A stretch of 64,000 bases of DNA from Asticcacaulis solisilvae (GCF_017875235.1 NZ_JAGGMI010000015.1:1-64000); one strand, 5' to 3'. Numbered from the stretch's first letter, positions 1 to 9,194 are shown. Numbers and translations are program-made. The notes: generated from the letters alone by a model not told the origin.

Positions 1-95
1 AAAACCGCTGCACACTTTTTGGCATATCGCTCCAGGTTTTTGTTTTGTCGCGATATTCAGCCAAAAACCGCTGCACACTTTTTGGCATATCGCTC
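1..95. repeat. REP-like intergenic hairpin with duplicated 32-nt unit
   Basis: The 32-nt unit at 1-32 is repeated exactly at 64-95. Positions 50-93 form a long hairpin: GCGATAT (50-56) pairs with ATATCGC (87-93), and GCCAAAAA (60-67) pairs with TTTTTGGC (79-86). The hairpin lies two bases past the stop codon of the small membrane-protein gene on the minus strand, so it could end that transcript. A related hairpin with compensatory base changes lies at 63612-63668, placed identically beside another stop codon. Confidence 0.8.
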
Positions 96-391
96 TAAAT
101 CGACATCCCCCAGATGACGGCGGCGACGGTGACCACGCAGACGCCGAAGCCGATCCGCCACAGCGGATTGCGCACGCCCAGGGCGAACAGCTCGACGATC
201 GCCCCGCCTCCGATCAGCACGATGCCGGCGAAGATGAAGTCCGACTGGGTCCACTGGACCTCGGACGTGAATTGCATCGCCACGGCGGGCGCGATCAGTA
301 TCGCGGCCACCCCCAGCCAGCCCAGTATCCTGAGCGTCTGCCACGCCCTGTCCGCCATAGTCATGCTCGCCGTGTTCGTATTCGCCGTCAT
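95..391 (-). CDS. Small integral membrane protein, unknown function
   Basis: A 98-residue protein with about three hydrophobic helices (roughly residues 20-40, 50-70 and 76-95) and a polar N-terminus rich in Thr and Asn, so it is probably an inner-membrane protein. The ATG at 391 is preceded by a good AGAGGAG ribosome site about 6 nt upstream, which supports this start. The TAG stop abuts the REP-like hairpin. No enzymatic motif is visible and I do not recognise the family. It is transcribed away from the following genes. Confidence 0.7.
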   Translation of the reverse strand: MTANTNTASMTMADRAWQTLRILGWLGVAAILIAPAVAMQFTSEVQWTQSDFIFAGIVLIGGGAIVELFALGVRNPLWRIGFGVCVVTVAAVIWGMSI

Positions 392-594
392 CCCGTGATC
401 TCCTCTGCTACGGATGGAGTCCCGTCATGGCCCGGCGCGGCCTGAAAGACATGAGCACATCGTGAGGACGGGCTGAAATCGCTTTGCGGGGCCGGGAGGC
501 GCTCAATTTCCCCCTTTGACTGCATTCAGCCGCCGTTCATCGCCGGCGGCCTATAGCGGGGCATTCGAGGGAGTCTTTTGCGGCCCGCCAAACC

Positions 595-762
595 TCAGGC
601 CCGGCGGCCCGTCATGCGCAGGTGATGCATCTTGTTGCGCGCTGACATTTCGGCATCGGCGACCAGCGAATGGAGCAGCAGGTTGCCCTGCTCGGGCGAG
701 ACGTGGCCCTGGGCGATCTGCTGGATGATCGCGGTGACATTTTCGGATCGCTTCGTGAACAT
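595..762 (-). CDS. Small hypothetical protein (about 55 aa)
   Basis: A short soluble, helical protein beginning MFTKRSENV and ending MTGRRA. The reading frame stays open to an ATG at 789, but AAGAGGA sits just before two adjacent ATGs at 765 and 762, and 762 has the better spacing. The sequence has a mildly amphipathic helix (AIIQQIAQGHVS) and a basic tail. It lies divergent from the GGDEF/EAL gene. No family is recognised, and at this size the call rests mainly on the ribosome site. Confidence 0.5.
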   Translation of the reverse strand: MFTKRSENVTAIIQQIAQGHVSPEQGNLLLHSLVADAEMSARNKMHHLRMTGRRA

Positions 763-927
763 CATTTCCTCTTTTTCGCGAATATGCACACAGAGGCGTT
801 AAGGTTCAATTATCCGCCGCCGACACCGACGCAAGGGCCGCGTTCCTCCCCGCCACACAATTACCCCAATTAAGCGATTGGCAATCGAACGGTGCTATCC
901 TGCCTGTAATCAAATGGTGGCCGCGTC

Positions 928-3096
928 ATGGCCGCTCCGAGTGCGGGGAAGCGTAAAGTGAACAAAAACAAGGCAAAACCCAGCCAGGACAAGACCCGTT
1001 TCGACAGCCCGTTCGATGTGCTGTTCGAACAGAATCCGGTGCCGATGTGGATCTTCGACATCCGCAGCCTCGACTTCGTCGCCGCCAATCCCGCCGCCAG
1101 CGCGCTCTATGGCTATGCCCACGGCGAACTGACCGGCAAGAGCATCCTGCAGGTCCACCCGACCGAGGATTGGGCCGCCACCCGCCGCAACGCCCGCGCG
1201 CTCAAGACCTTCATCGCTCCGGACAAGTGCTTCACCCACGTCAAGTCCAACGGCAAACGCATCCAGGTCCTGATCTTCGCCCAGCGCATCCGCTATGGAG
1301 ACCGCGACTGCGGCGTTGTCTGGACGATCGACGTCACTGAACGCGAACGCGCCTCGGTCGAGTTGAAATCGACCCAGATCTTCCTCGATGCCGTCGTTGA
1401 AAGCATCCCGTCCATGGTCTTCGTCAAGGACGCCCGCGACGGCCGCTTCGTCCTGCTCAACAAGGCCGGCGAAGACCTTTTGGGCATCAGCCGCCACGAC
1501 CTGGTCGGCAAGACCGATTTCGACCTGTTCAGCGAAGACGACGCCCGGCGCTTCCGCACCGCAGACCAGGCCGTCGTCGCCTCGGGCAAGCTGGTGTGCA
1601 TCGAGAACGAGCCGCTGGAAACCCCCACCGGCCCGCGGTCCCTGCGCACCCAGAAGATCGGCGTGCCCGACGTCGACGGTAAACCGCGCTACCTGCTGGG
1701 CATCTCCGAGGACGTTACCGAGAAGCTGAAGACCGAGGAACGCAGCCGCCACCTGGCGCTTCACGACGTCCTGACCGACCTGCCCAACCGCCTCAAGTTC
1801 CAGGACATTCTCGAGGCCGGAATGGACGGTGATGTTTCAGAGGGCGGGGAGGACTTCGTCCTGCTTCTGCTCGACCTCGACCGCTTCAAGGCCGTCAATG
1901 ACAGCTTCGGCCACCACGCCGGCGACGACCTGCTGCGCCAGGCGGCCGACCGGATGCGCCGGCACGCCGGGCCCGACGACATCATCGCGCGCCTGGGCGG
2001 CGACGAATTCGGCGTCATCCATCGCGGCGACGTGTCCGACACCAGCGCCGCGCGCCTGGCGACGCAGTTGATCCATACCCTGTCCGAGCCATTCAATGTC
2101 GACGGCGACATCGTCTCGATCGGCTGCAGCGTCGGCCTGGCGCGCAAATCCACCCACGGCGCCAATGCCGACGCCCTGATGAAGCGCGCCGACCTGGCGC
2201 TGTATGCCGCCAAGGCCACCGGCAAGGGTGACTATGCCTGGTTCGAGCTGGCCATGGAGGAAAGCGCCGACCGCCAACGCATCCTGCGGGATGAACTGAG
2301 CGTGGCGCTCGAAAAGCACCAGCTGCACCTCGAATACCAGCCGATCGTATGCACCAAGTCGGGCCGCATCGTCTGTTTCGAAGCCCTGCTGCGCTGGCGC
2401 CATCCCGACCGCGGCCTGATCTCGCCGGCGGAGTTCATTCCGGTCGCCGAAAGCTCGGGCCTGATCGAGCCGATCGGCCGCTGGGTTCTGCAACAGGCGT
2501 GCACCGAGGCGGCGTCTTGGCCGGGCGACCTGCGCGTGGCGGTCAACCTGTCGCCGCGCCAGTTCACCGGTTTTTCGCTGGTGTCGGACGTCATCCACGC
2601 GCTCGACGTCTCGCACCTGGCGCCGTCGCGGCTCGAGCTGGAAATCACCGAGTCGATCTTCCTCAACGACAGCGCCGAAAACCTGCGCCTGCTGGGCCAG
2701 ATGAAGTCGTTGGGCATCCGCATCGCCCTGGACGACTTCGGCACCGGCTATTCCAGCCTGGCCTATCTGCGCCGTTTCCCGTTCGACAAGCTGAAGATCG
2801 ACCGGTCGTTCATCACCGACATGACGACCACGCCGGAAAACCTGGCCATCGTCCGCGCGGTCATCGGCCTCGGCAAGAGCTTCAGCGCCGTGGTCACCGC
2901 CGAGGGCGTGGAGACCGAGGCAGAGCTGGCTTGCCTGGCGCGCGAGGGCTGCGACCAGGCGCAGGGATTTTTGCTGGGCCGCCCGATGACGGCGGATAAG
3001 GTGCATGGCCTGTTCGGCGCGGGCCTTGAGGTGCGCAACCCGATCATCTTCAAGGGCCCCTACACCGCCAGGAGCCACCGCGTACGCAGCGGGTAA
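928..3096 (+). CDS. PAS-PAS-GGDEF-EAL cyclic-di-GMP turnover protein
   Basis: A 722-residue cytoplasmic protein. Two PAS sensor domains (about 25-140 and 150-275) are followed by GGDEF (about 285-440) and EAL (about 460-710) domains. The GGDEF signature is intact at residues 357-361 and EAL at 485-487. Further EAL-domain motifs are present: AVNLSPRQF, EITES, DDFGTGYSS, KIDRSF and AEGVE. Both the cyclase and the phosphodiesterase halves therefore look potentially active; which one dominates cannot be told from sequence. There is no membrane segment, so the PAS domains probably read an intracellular signal. The ribosome site before the ATG is weak. It stands alone on its strand, 85 nt ahead of the GNAT gene. 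Confidence 0.93.
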   Translation: MAAPSAGKRKVNKNKAKPSQDKTRFDSPFDVLFEQNPVPMWIFDIRSLDFVAANPAASALYGYAHGELTGKSILQVHPTEDWAATRRNARALKTFIAPDKCFTHVKSNGKRIQVLIFAQRIRYGDRDCGVVWTIDVTERERASVELKSTQIFLDAVVESIPSMVFVKDARDGRFVLLNKAGEDLLGISRHDLVGKTDFDLFSEDDARRFRTADQAVVASGKLVCIENEPLETPTGPRSLRTQKIGVPDVDGKPRYLLGISEDVTEKLKTEERSRHLALHDVLTDLPNRLKFQDILEAGMDGDVSEGGEDFVLLLLDLDRFKAVNDSFGHHAGDDLLRQAADRMRRHAGPDDIIARLGGDEFGVIHRGDVSDTSAARLATQLIHTLSEPFNVDGDIVSIGCSVGLARKSTHGANADALMKRADLALYAAKATGKGDYAWFELAMEESADRQRILRDELSVALEKHQLHLEYQPIVCTKSGRIVCFEALLRWRHPDRGLISPAEFIPVAESSGLIEPIGRWVLQQACTEAASWPGDLRVAVNLSPRQFTGFSLVSDVIHALDVSHLAPSRLELEITESIFLNDSAENLRLLGQMKSLGIRIALDDFGTGYSSLAYLRRFPFDKLKIDRSFITDMTTTPENLAIVRAVIGLGKSFSAVVTAEGVETEAELACLAREGCDQAQGFLLGRPMTADKVHGLFGAGLEVRNPIIFKGPYTARSHRVRSG

Positions 3097-3181
3097 GGCC
3101 GCTTGCTTTTCCGCCACCCTACCCTTCTTTTTTGCGGCCTGGAGTGTTATCTCTGGCTTCGAATGTGAGGTTGTTGGATTC

Positions 3182-3697
3182 GTGGCTGAGACTGCCGGAC
3201 ATTTTATCGTTGGTCCTCAGGCCGTGGTATCGGTCGGCGATGTCGCGCATCTTCTGCCTGACTTCGGCGCGAAGTATCCTGGCGGATGGTCATGGTTGGA
3301 AAAGAAACTGGCCAGCACGCATAGCGACTCCACAAATCTCTGGCTGCTCGTCGACGATGCAAAGATTTTTGCGCTGGCGATCGAGAGCCTGAAACAGGTT
3401 CGGACGCGCAAGCTGTCGACCTTCGTGGTGGCTTCCGACCGGCGCGGCATAGGCTACGGCCGGTGTCTGCTCAGGCATCTGCAGGACGAATGGTGCCGCC
3501 GTGACGTCGAACAGGTCCATGTGACCATCGATGAGACTGACCTCGCCACCCAGTCTTTTTTTGTCCGCAACCATTTCACAGTGGATCGCGGCGCGTGTGT
3601 GCGTTACGGCGCGCGCCGCCTTGACACTGTCTTCCGGTGGTCGCGCCAGACCCAGCCCTCCAATGATTTTGCTGTCCCTGCAGACACGGTTCGCTGA
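3182..3697 (+). CDS. GNAT family N-acetyltransferase
   Basis: The protein has a GNAT fold signature: a beta strand LSTFVVA followed by the acetyl-CoA pyrophosphate loop RRGIGYG and a helix, then a VHVTIDETD strand and a C-terminal SFFVRNHF segment. The frame is open upstream into the previous gene, but that part is unlike an acetyltransferase. I chose the GTG at 3182 (then AETAGHFIVG), giving about 171 residues, close to the family norm. Its end overlaps the ASCH gene by 35 nt, which implies co-expression. The substrate is unknown; small GNATs modify proteins, tRNA-linked amino acids or small molecules. Confidence 0.7.
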   Translation: MAETAGHFIVGPQAVVSVGDVAHLLPDFGAKYPGGWSWLEKKLASTHSDSTNLWLLVDDAKIFALAIESLKQVRTRKLSTFVVASDRRGIGYGRCLLRHLQDEWCRRDVEQVHVTIDETDLATQSFFVRNHFTVDRGACVRYGARRLDTVFRWSRQTQPSNDFAVPADTVR

Positions 3698-4106
3698 CGC
3701 CATCTACTCCGGCCGCAAGAGGCAGGAGTTTCGACGGCGTCCGCCCAGACGAGGCATTCCCGGCCTGGCGTTGATTTATGAAACCAAGCCCACAGGCATG
3801 GTCACGGGCATGGTTCGCATCGACGGCGTGATCGCCGTTCCCACCGGACAGGCAGCGAACCTGGCCTTCGAAGACGACCCTTACCGGGACTATTACGACC
3901 GCTATCTCGAAGGCGCGCACGAACCGGTCGCTCTGATGCTGGGGCCACCGGTCCGGTTCGTGCGCCCCCAGCCCCTGATGCCGTTGACCGGCCTGCGGCT
4001 CGCCCCGCAATCCTTCTGCTACGTCGACTCCGCGCGGCCGGAAATCACCGCCCTACTCCATCCTGAATCTTGTCGTTCCAGCGTAGCTGAGTCTGAAGAC
4101 GAATGA
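3663..4106 (+). CDS. ASCH domain protein (predicted RNA-binding/regulatory)
   Basis: A 147-residue protein beginning MILLSLQTRFADAIYSGRK, the typical start of ASCH proteins: a strand, a helix, and a Gly-Arg-Lys loop followed by a basic EFRRR strand. ASCH is a PUA-like fold thought to bind RNA or modified nucleotides. An upstream in-frame ATG at 3531 was rejected because the family begins at this Met. It overlaps the GNAT gene by 35 nt, and its 3' end overlaps the convergent gene by 62 nt. GNAT plus ASCH pairs are known from other genomes; the role is untested as far as I know. Confidence 0.7.
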   Translation: MILLSLQTRFADAIYSGRKRQEFRRRPPRRGIPGLALIYETKPTGMVTGMVRIDGVIAVPTGQAANLAFEDDPYRDYYDRYLEGAHEPVALMLGPPVRFVRPQPLMPLTGLRLAPQSFCYVDSARPEITALLHPESCRSSVAESEDE

Positions 4107-5460
4107 GTTGGTCCTTGAGCTTCTGCAGGGCGGACGGGCTAAGCTTTTTCCATATCTCGTCATCGGCAAACCTGTCCGCCGTGGTCATTCCGCTGCCGTC
4201 GCCGACCAGGTTCATGGCCGACAGGGGGCCCTGCGGTGGATTGGCCGGATGCAGCTTGTCCGAGCCCTCCGCCTCAAGGTAGATAACACCGAGCGGCGGG
4301 GCATTACCGATATCGTTGATACTGAAGGCCATCAGGCAGCCCGCGACGGGGTTGGCAATCGCCGCGTGCGGCATAATCTCTTCCTGCGTGAAGCCCCATT
4401 CGCGCAGCAGCGCCTTTTCGCCGTTCTCGACCTTGGGAAAATACTGACTGCCCTGGAGACGCCAGGCTTTTCCGATAATGCCGAAGCGAACGGAGAAGCG
4501 GCGGCCGATGACCTTTTCGTCACCCAGGCGCCAGTTACCGCTGTACCGGGTCGCCTGGATCAGTTCCTGGCCGACAAAGCCCGGGACGAAAAGCGTCGCG
4601 CGGTAAGGGATGGCGGACAGGTTGACGCCAGCGTTGCGAAACGCCCCGACAATCTCCTGCATGACATTCTGGAATTGCGCGTTCAGTTTGGAGCGCTTCA
4701 GCGTATTCGTGTAGGTTTCGACAATGTCGCTGCCCAGGGCGCGTTCCCGTGCCGTGATGCTGGCCCGGACAGACTGCAGGTCGTTGAAATTTATCGTCAC
4801 TCCGAACGCGGATAACGAACCGCTACGCGCCACAGTATTGCGGAAGGACGGACTTGAAAGCCACAGGATCAACAGTACGCAGAGCATGAAAAAACAAAAA
4901 AAGCTGACGGCGCCCGTCCATTTCAGGAAGCGGCGAAGCTGATCGTAAAGCACCGAAGGGACATCCTTGGATGCCTCGGCGCCGTTGAAAATGCGCTGCC
5001 GCTGCTTGCGGAGATCGCCAAGGTAGGCCGCGAGCGACTGATCGAAATTCCGGGCCGTTATATAATAGGCGGTATCCGCTGCTTCGGCGTCTTTCAACGA
5101 TGCGTCGACCTTGGAACGGATATCGTCACGGCTCGCCTTCGGCAGATTGTCGGCCGCCGTCCGGATGGCGACGAGGTCGGCCTTGAGGCTTCGGAGCTTC
5201 TCGGAGGCATCCGTGGCTCCGCTGGCGCCCTTGGCCTGCGCATCCACGAGCAACTTTTCAATATTGTCGACATCCATCAATAATTGACGGGTAGATGCCG
5301 TGACCAATGACGGTTGCTTGACTTCATAACCAATATAAAATCCGATCGGCAGAAATACGCAGAAAGACAAAAACAAGGCCCAGCCGTTAAAAATCCGGAC
5401 AAGCCAAATCCTGATAAAATCGCCGATTTTCTTGCCCAGTTCTTGCAATATACCCCCCAT
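4045..5460 (-). CDS. Membrane protein with periplasmic helical region and GAF-like cytoplasmic domain
   Basis: About 471 residues from the ATG MGGILQELGKK (an in-frame ATG at 5550 would add 30 residues). A first membrane helix (about 20-50 of this start) is followed by a long charged, helical periplasmic segment (LLVDAQAK to LRKQRQR). A second helix (SFFCFFMLCVLLILWL) leads to a cytoplasmic C-terminal half. That half has a GAF-like pattern (ATLFVPGFVGQEL, FSVRFGIIGKAWRL, MAFSIND, LGVIYLEAEG). The layout is that of a sensor, but no kinase, cyclase or methyl-acceptor output follows. The gene is convergent with, and overlaps, the ASCH gene. Confidence 0.65.
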   Translation of the reverse strand: MGGILQELGKKIGDFIRIWLVRIFNGWALFLSFCVFLPIGFYIGYEVKQPSLVTASTRQLLMDVDNIEKLLVDAQAKGASGATDASEKLRSLKADLVAIRTAADNLPKASRDDIRSKVDASLKDAEAADTAYYITARNFDQSLAAYLGDLRKQRQRIFNGAEASKDVPSVLYDQLRRFLKWTGAVSFFCFFMLCVLLILWLSSPSFRNTVARSGSLSAFGVTINFNDLQSVRASITARERALGSDIVETYTNTLKRSKLNAQFQNVMQEIVGAFRNAGVNLSAIPYRATLFVPGFVGQELIQATRYSGNWRLGDEKVIGRRFSVRFGIIGKAWRLQGSQYFPKVENGEKALLREWGFTQEEIMPHAAIANPVAGCLMAFSINDIGNAPPLGVIYLEAEGSDKLHPANPPQGPLSAMNLVGDGSGMTTADRFADDEIWKKLSPSALQKLKDQLIRLQTQLRWNDKIQDGVGR

Positions 5461-5588
5461 GAGCCATCGGTGAGCGCGAATCCTCGTCAAGTAAATCGTA
5501 TCAAATAGCCGGATTGGAGACAAACCGGGAATTGTGCCCGCCGCCGGCACAACTTCGTCCCTGGCCCTGAATGCCCGCCAATCTGACC

Positions 5589-7232
5589 CTAATCGAGGCC
5601 TTTTGTGTCCGCGAGCAGCTTGAGCTTGCGGTCATAGTCCCGCCAGCCATTGGCGTGGCGCGACATGATCGCCGAATGCCACAAATGCCTGCGGCCGTCA
5701 GCGACCTTGCCCGTCGCCAGTTCGTGTCGGCCCAGTTGCTCGCAGGCCTGCGCCTTCATGGGCTCGTCGTCGAAGCCGGCGTAATCGCACAGCTTGCGGT
5801 AAGACGCCATTGCCCCTTCCCTGTCCCCGAGCTTTTCGAGGACATTACCGCTCCAGAAGGTTACGACCGGACGGCGGTCCTTGTCGGTGTCGAACGCGGC
5901 GACCAGGCGCCGGGCCGGCGCCTCCAGGCCAGGCGAAGACACGTCGGACAGCAGGCGCAGCATGTAAACATCCGGCGCGCCGAAGCGATCGGGGGCGACC
6001 CGCTGCAAAAGCTCCGTCAGTTGCACGGCACGCTCCGCGCCCTCGCCCGTCATGCGGGCGCGATAGGCCTGCATCAGCGCTTCGTTCAGCAGCGCCTCGA
6101 CCACCATGGGCGGCGGCGTCTCACCCAATGTCTTCGCGACGTCCGCGACCGGCCGATCGAAATCGATCGTCTTGCCGCCCATGACCCAGGTGTCCAGGAA
6201 GGCAAGCCCGAAGGGCTGGCGCAGCGCGTCCGCATAGTCCAGTTGCGCCAGCGCCGACGGCGTGTCGGCGTTCGACAGGAAGATGAAGGTGAGCTTCTTG
6301 TCCGGCACGCGCAGGAACAGGGCGGATTCGGCCTGCCCATAGCCGAACACCCAGTGCAGCCGCAGCCCGCCGTGGCTTACCTGCGTGAACCAGCCGTATC
6401 CATAGGGATGGCCATGCCTCGGCGCGGTCAGCCGGTCATAGGCCGACTGGCCGACCAGCGCGTTCCCGTCGAGGGCGGCGGCGTACTTCGCCAGGTCGTC
6501 GATCGTCGAAATCAGTCCCGAGGCGGGATAGGCCGCGTCCCAGTCATAAGGCCGTTCGACATAGTCCCAGCCATGGGCCGACGGCTGGGCCTCATAGCGC
6601 TTGACCGCCCTGGCCGCCAGGGGACTGTCCTTCTGATAGCCCGCCATCGTATCGTCCATGCCCAGCGGCCGCAGGATACGCTGCCGGTTCTGCGTCACAT
6701 AACTTTGCGGCGAGGCCGTCTGGCTGACCCTGTCGAACACGCCGGACAGGAGATTGAACCGCGCGCCGTTGTAGACATAGGTTTCGCCCGGCCGATCGCC
6801 GGCGCTCATGCTGAGCACGTCGCCGAGCGTGATGTTGGGATCGCCGATCCCTTCCGGCGGGTGCCAGCCGGCGTCGAGCGGATAGGCCAGCAGCGGGTCG
6901 TCCAGCCGGATCTGGCCCTCGCGCTCAAGCTGCTCCATGATGATGCCGGTCATCGACTTGGTCACCGAAGCGATGCCGAACAGAGAATCGCGCGCCACGG
7001 GCGTCCTGGCGTTCAGATCTGTCACGCCTTCGCTGTGGCGGTAGACAATCTTTCCGTCTCGCACGATGGCGACGCTGAAGCCGGGCAAGGCCAGTTGCCC
7101 GGCTATGCGGTGAAGCCTTTGCGTCAACGCCTTGTCACGAGTCTGCGCCACCGCGGTCGTGGCGGGCAGCAGGCATGCCGCCAGCAATACCAGGCAGCGC
7201 AGGCAAAATACCGAAAGACCGATCTTCGCCAT
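5589..7232 (-). CDS. Secreted serine hydrolase, beta-lactamase class C/PBP-like
   Basis: A 547-residue protein with a signal peptide (about 1-29, ending TAVAQ). The catalytic SxxK motif is S89-V-T-K92 and a C-terminal HGG triad lies in VSHGGLRLHW. The usual YxN motif appears as YNG (in YVYNGARFN), slightly off consensus. The last 200 residues after the hydrolase domain are helical and may be repeat-like. An ATG at 7247 is also in frame, but GAGGGG lies at proper distance before 7232. Probable roles are D-amino acid or peptide ester hydrolysis in the periplasm; true beta-lactamase activity is not implied. Confidence 0.85.
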   Translation of the reverse strand: MAKIGLSVFCLRCLVLLAACLLPATTAVAQTRDKALTQRLHRIAGQLALPGFSVAIVRDGKIVYRHSEGVTDLNARTPVARDSLFGIASVTKSMTGIIMEQLEREGQIRLDDPLLAYPLDAGWHPPEGIGDPNITLGDVLSMSAGDRPGETYVYNGARFNLLSGVFDRVSQTASPQSYVTQNRQRILRPLGMDDTMAGYQKDSPLAARAVKRYEAQPSAHGWDYVERPYDWDAAYPASGLISTIDDLAKYAAALDGNALVGQSAYDRLTAPRHGHPYGYGWFTQVSHGGLRLHWVFGYGQAESALFLRVPDKKLTFIFLSNADTPSALAQLDYADALRQPFGLAFLDTWVMGGKTIDFDRPVADVAKTLGETPPPMVVEALLNEALMQAYRARMTGEGAERAVQLTELLQRVAPDRFGAPDVYMLRLLSDVSSPGLEAPARRLVAAFDTDKDRRPVVTFWSGNVLEKLGDREGAMASYRKLCDYAGFDDEPMKAQACEQLGRHELATGKVADGRRHLWHSAIMSRHANGWRDYDRKLKLLADTKGLD

Positions 7233-7321
7233 GTCATAACCCCTCATGTCCAGGCGGCTTCTCTTTTAACAGCCGCTGAAAAACATTCAAACGGCGTTAT
7301 GAAGCCGGTCGCCGGACTAAC

Positions 7322-7417
7322 CTAATCCCATGGACGGGAATAGGCCCGGCGGACGTGGACAGAGGACGCCACCATGATGGCCGCCCAGACATAACGAAGC
7401 GCTCTGATAACAAACAT
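7322..7417 (-). CDS. Possible 31-aa membrane microprotein
   Basis: A tiny ORF beginning MFVIRALRYVWAAIMVASS with one hydrophobic helix followed by a basic tail. It starts 20 nt after the argO stop, and AAAGG lies about 10 nt before its ATG, so it could be translated from the argO transcript. There is no family evidence, so it may be chance. Confidence 0.3.
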   Translation of the reverse strand: MFVIRALRYVWAAIMVASSVHVRRAYSRPWD

Positions 7418-7437
7418 GTCGTGTTGCCTTTCACGGG

Positions 7438-8100
7438 TCAGAAATTGCACAGAAGTTTCGCGCCGATCAGCCACATCACCACGCCGATGACCGCTTCCAG
7501 GATCCGCCAGGCCCGAGGCGTCGCCAGGACGGGCCTGAGCCATACGGCGCCATAGCCGAGCGCGAAGAAGAACAGGACGGAGCCGGTAATGGCGCCGACG
7601 ATGAACTCGGCCTTGTGGCCTTCGAACTGCGTCGACAAGGCGCCCAACAGTCCGACCACATCGAGATAGACCTGCGGATTCAGCCAGGTGAAGGCCAGGC
7701 ACGCCATCAGCGTCGGGCCCAGCCCGGCCTTCCCGGCCGTGGCGTCCGTGACCAGCCCGCCCGTCGCGCGCCACGCCGACCACAGGCTGCGGGCGCCGTA
7801 GCCGATGAGAAAGGCCGCGCCGCCATAGCGCATCACCGGATCGAGCCAGGGCGCCAGCAGGAGCAGCCGGCCGAAGCCCAACACGCCGAACGGGATCAGC
7901 ACCGCGTCCGACAGCGCGCAGACCAGGCAGACGGCGAACACGTGTTCGTTGCGCAGGCCCTGGCGCAGGACGAAGGCGTTCTGCGCGCCGATGCAGACGA
8001 TCAGGCTCAGATCCAGCGTCAGGCCGGCAAGAAAGACGGAAAGGTCCAAGACGGTCTCCACCAGATAAAACGGCTTCGAAGGTGTAGCGCCCTGCATCAA
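7438..8100 (-). CDS. argO: LysE/ArgO-type amino-acid exporter
   Basis: A 220-residue polytopic inner-membrane protein with about six hydrophobic helices and the LysE-family signature GAQNAFVLRQGLR near the N-terminus, then a second TWLNPQVYLD motif at mid-protein. Family members export arginine, lysine or analogues. It is divergent from an ArgP/LysG-type regulator 47 nt away, the classic arrangement for this exporter. The start may instead be a few codons downstream, at about VETVLDLS. The gene symbol is by family and context. Confidence 0.85.
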   Translation of the reverse strand: MMQGATPSKPFYLVETVLDLSVFLAGLTLDLSLIVCIGAQNAFVLRQGLRNEHVFAVCLVCALSDAVLIPFGVLGFGRLLLLAPWLDPVMRYGGAAFLIGYGARSLWSAWRATGGLVTDATAGKAGLGPTLMACLAFTWLNPQVYLDVVGLLGALSTQFEGHKAEFIVGAITGSVLFFFALGYGAVWLRPVLATPRAWRILEAVIGVVMWLIGAKLLCNF

Positions 8101-8110
8101 ATTAGACTAT

Positions 8111-8144
8111 TTAAGTTTCCTCACTTCAGCTTAGCCAAACTTAA
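8111..8144. promoter_or_regulatory. Candidate ArgP operator between argO and argP
   Basis: An exact 8-bp inverted repeat, TTAAGTTT (8111-8118) and AAACTTAA (8137-8144), fills most of the 47-bp gap between the divergent exporter and LysR-type genes. LysR regulators normally bind such dyads in this position, and the placement would control both genes. Confidence 0.6.
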
Positions 8145-8147
8145 CCC

Positions 8148-9050
8148 ATGCTCGACTATCCCGCCGCCCGCGCCGTCGCCATGGTCGCCCAGACCGGCAG
8201 CTTCGAAAAAGCCGCCCAGGCGTTGCACGTCACGCCCTCGGCCGTCTCTCAGCGCATCAAACACCTCGAAGAGCGTCTCGGCGTGGTGCTGATCGCGCGC
8301 GGCAATCCGTGCGCCGCCACCGAACAGGGCGAATGGCTGTGCCGGCACATGGAGCACGTCGGCATGCTGGAGCAGGAACTGGTCCGGCAACTGCCCGGCC
8401 TCGGCATGGATGACGCGCCCCAGGCCCGCGTAACGCTCAGTGTCGCGGTCAATTCCGACAGCCTGGCGACCTGGTTTGTCCCCGCCATGGCGGCCTTTAC
8501 CGAAACCTCGGACATCCTGCTCAACATCGCCATCGAAGACCAGGACCATACGAAGGACTGGCTGGAGAACGGCCGCGTCCTGGCTGCCGTCACCACATAC
8601 GCCAGGCCGGTGCGCGGCTGCCAGGTGATCCCGCTGGGCACGCTTCGCTACGCCACGACCGCCAGCCCGGCCTATATGGCGCGCCATTTTCCCGATGGCG
8701 TGACGCCTGAGGCGCTCAGCCGCGCCCCCGCCCTGACCTTCAACCAGAAGGACAGCATGCAGTCCGACTGGGCGCGCGGCGCGCTGGGCCATGCCGTCAG
8801 CTTCCCGACCCACTGGATGGCATCAACGCACAGCTTCATCGACGCCTGCGTGGCCGGGGTGGGCTGGGGCCTGCATCCCGTGGCGATGATCGCGGACCAC
8901 CTGGCGGCGGGGCGGCTGGTCGAACTGGTGCCCGGCCACGGCGTGGACATGGCGCTCTACTGGCAGATCAACCGGCTGGCCGCCCCGCGCCTGAGCGCGC
9001 TGACCCGCCACGTACGGGCAGCGGCTGGCGCATATCTTATCATGCCGTGA
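8148..9050 (+). CDS. argP: LysR-family regulator, ArgP/LysG type
   Basis: A 300-residue transcription factor. The N-terminal winged helix-turn-helix (about 3-62) includes GSFEKAAQALHVTPSAVSQR, typical of ArgP/IciA, followed by a substrate-binding domain (about 90-295). ArgP/LysG proteins sense lysine or arginine and activate the adjacent exporter. The ATG is only three bases from the operator dyad and lacks a clear ribosome site, so the mRNA may be leaderless or the start misplaced by a few codons. The symbol is assigned from homology pattern and divergent synteny with argO. Confidence 0.88.
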   Translation: MLDYPAARAVAMVAQTGSFEKAAQALHVTPSAVSQRIKHLEERLGVVLIARGNPCAATEQGEWLCRHMEHVGMLEQELVRQLPGLGMDDAPQARVTLSVAVNSDSLATWFVPAMAAFTETSDILLNIAIEDQDHTKDWLENGRVLAAVTTYARPVRGCQVIPLGTLRYATTASPAYMARHFPDGVTPEALSRAPALTFNQKDSMQSDWARGALGHAVSFPTHWMASTHSFIDACVAGVGWGLHPVAMIADHLAAGRLVELVPGHGVDMALYWQINRLAAPRLSALTRHVRAAAGAYLIMP

Positions 9051-9194
9051 CCTCCACGCGCCCAGGCCTTTGCTCCACGGCGCGCCGGTACGTGAACCGA
9101 CCCTGCCGGGCGGACAGGGTGAGTAAAGCGTTCGACGCCTGGCAAATTTCTGTCCGGCACGCGGATTCTTGCTGTCGCTGTCCGGGGCTATGGT

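Noticed and set aside
1837-3117. 426-codon minus-strand frame
   Set aside because: Shadow of the GGDEF-EAL gene, which has intact motifs.
5571-7325. 584-codon plus-strand frame
   Set aside because: Shadow of the serine hydrolase gene, whose SxxK motif and signal peptide are on the minus strand.
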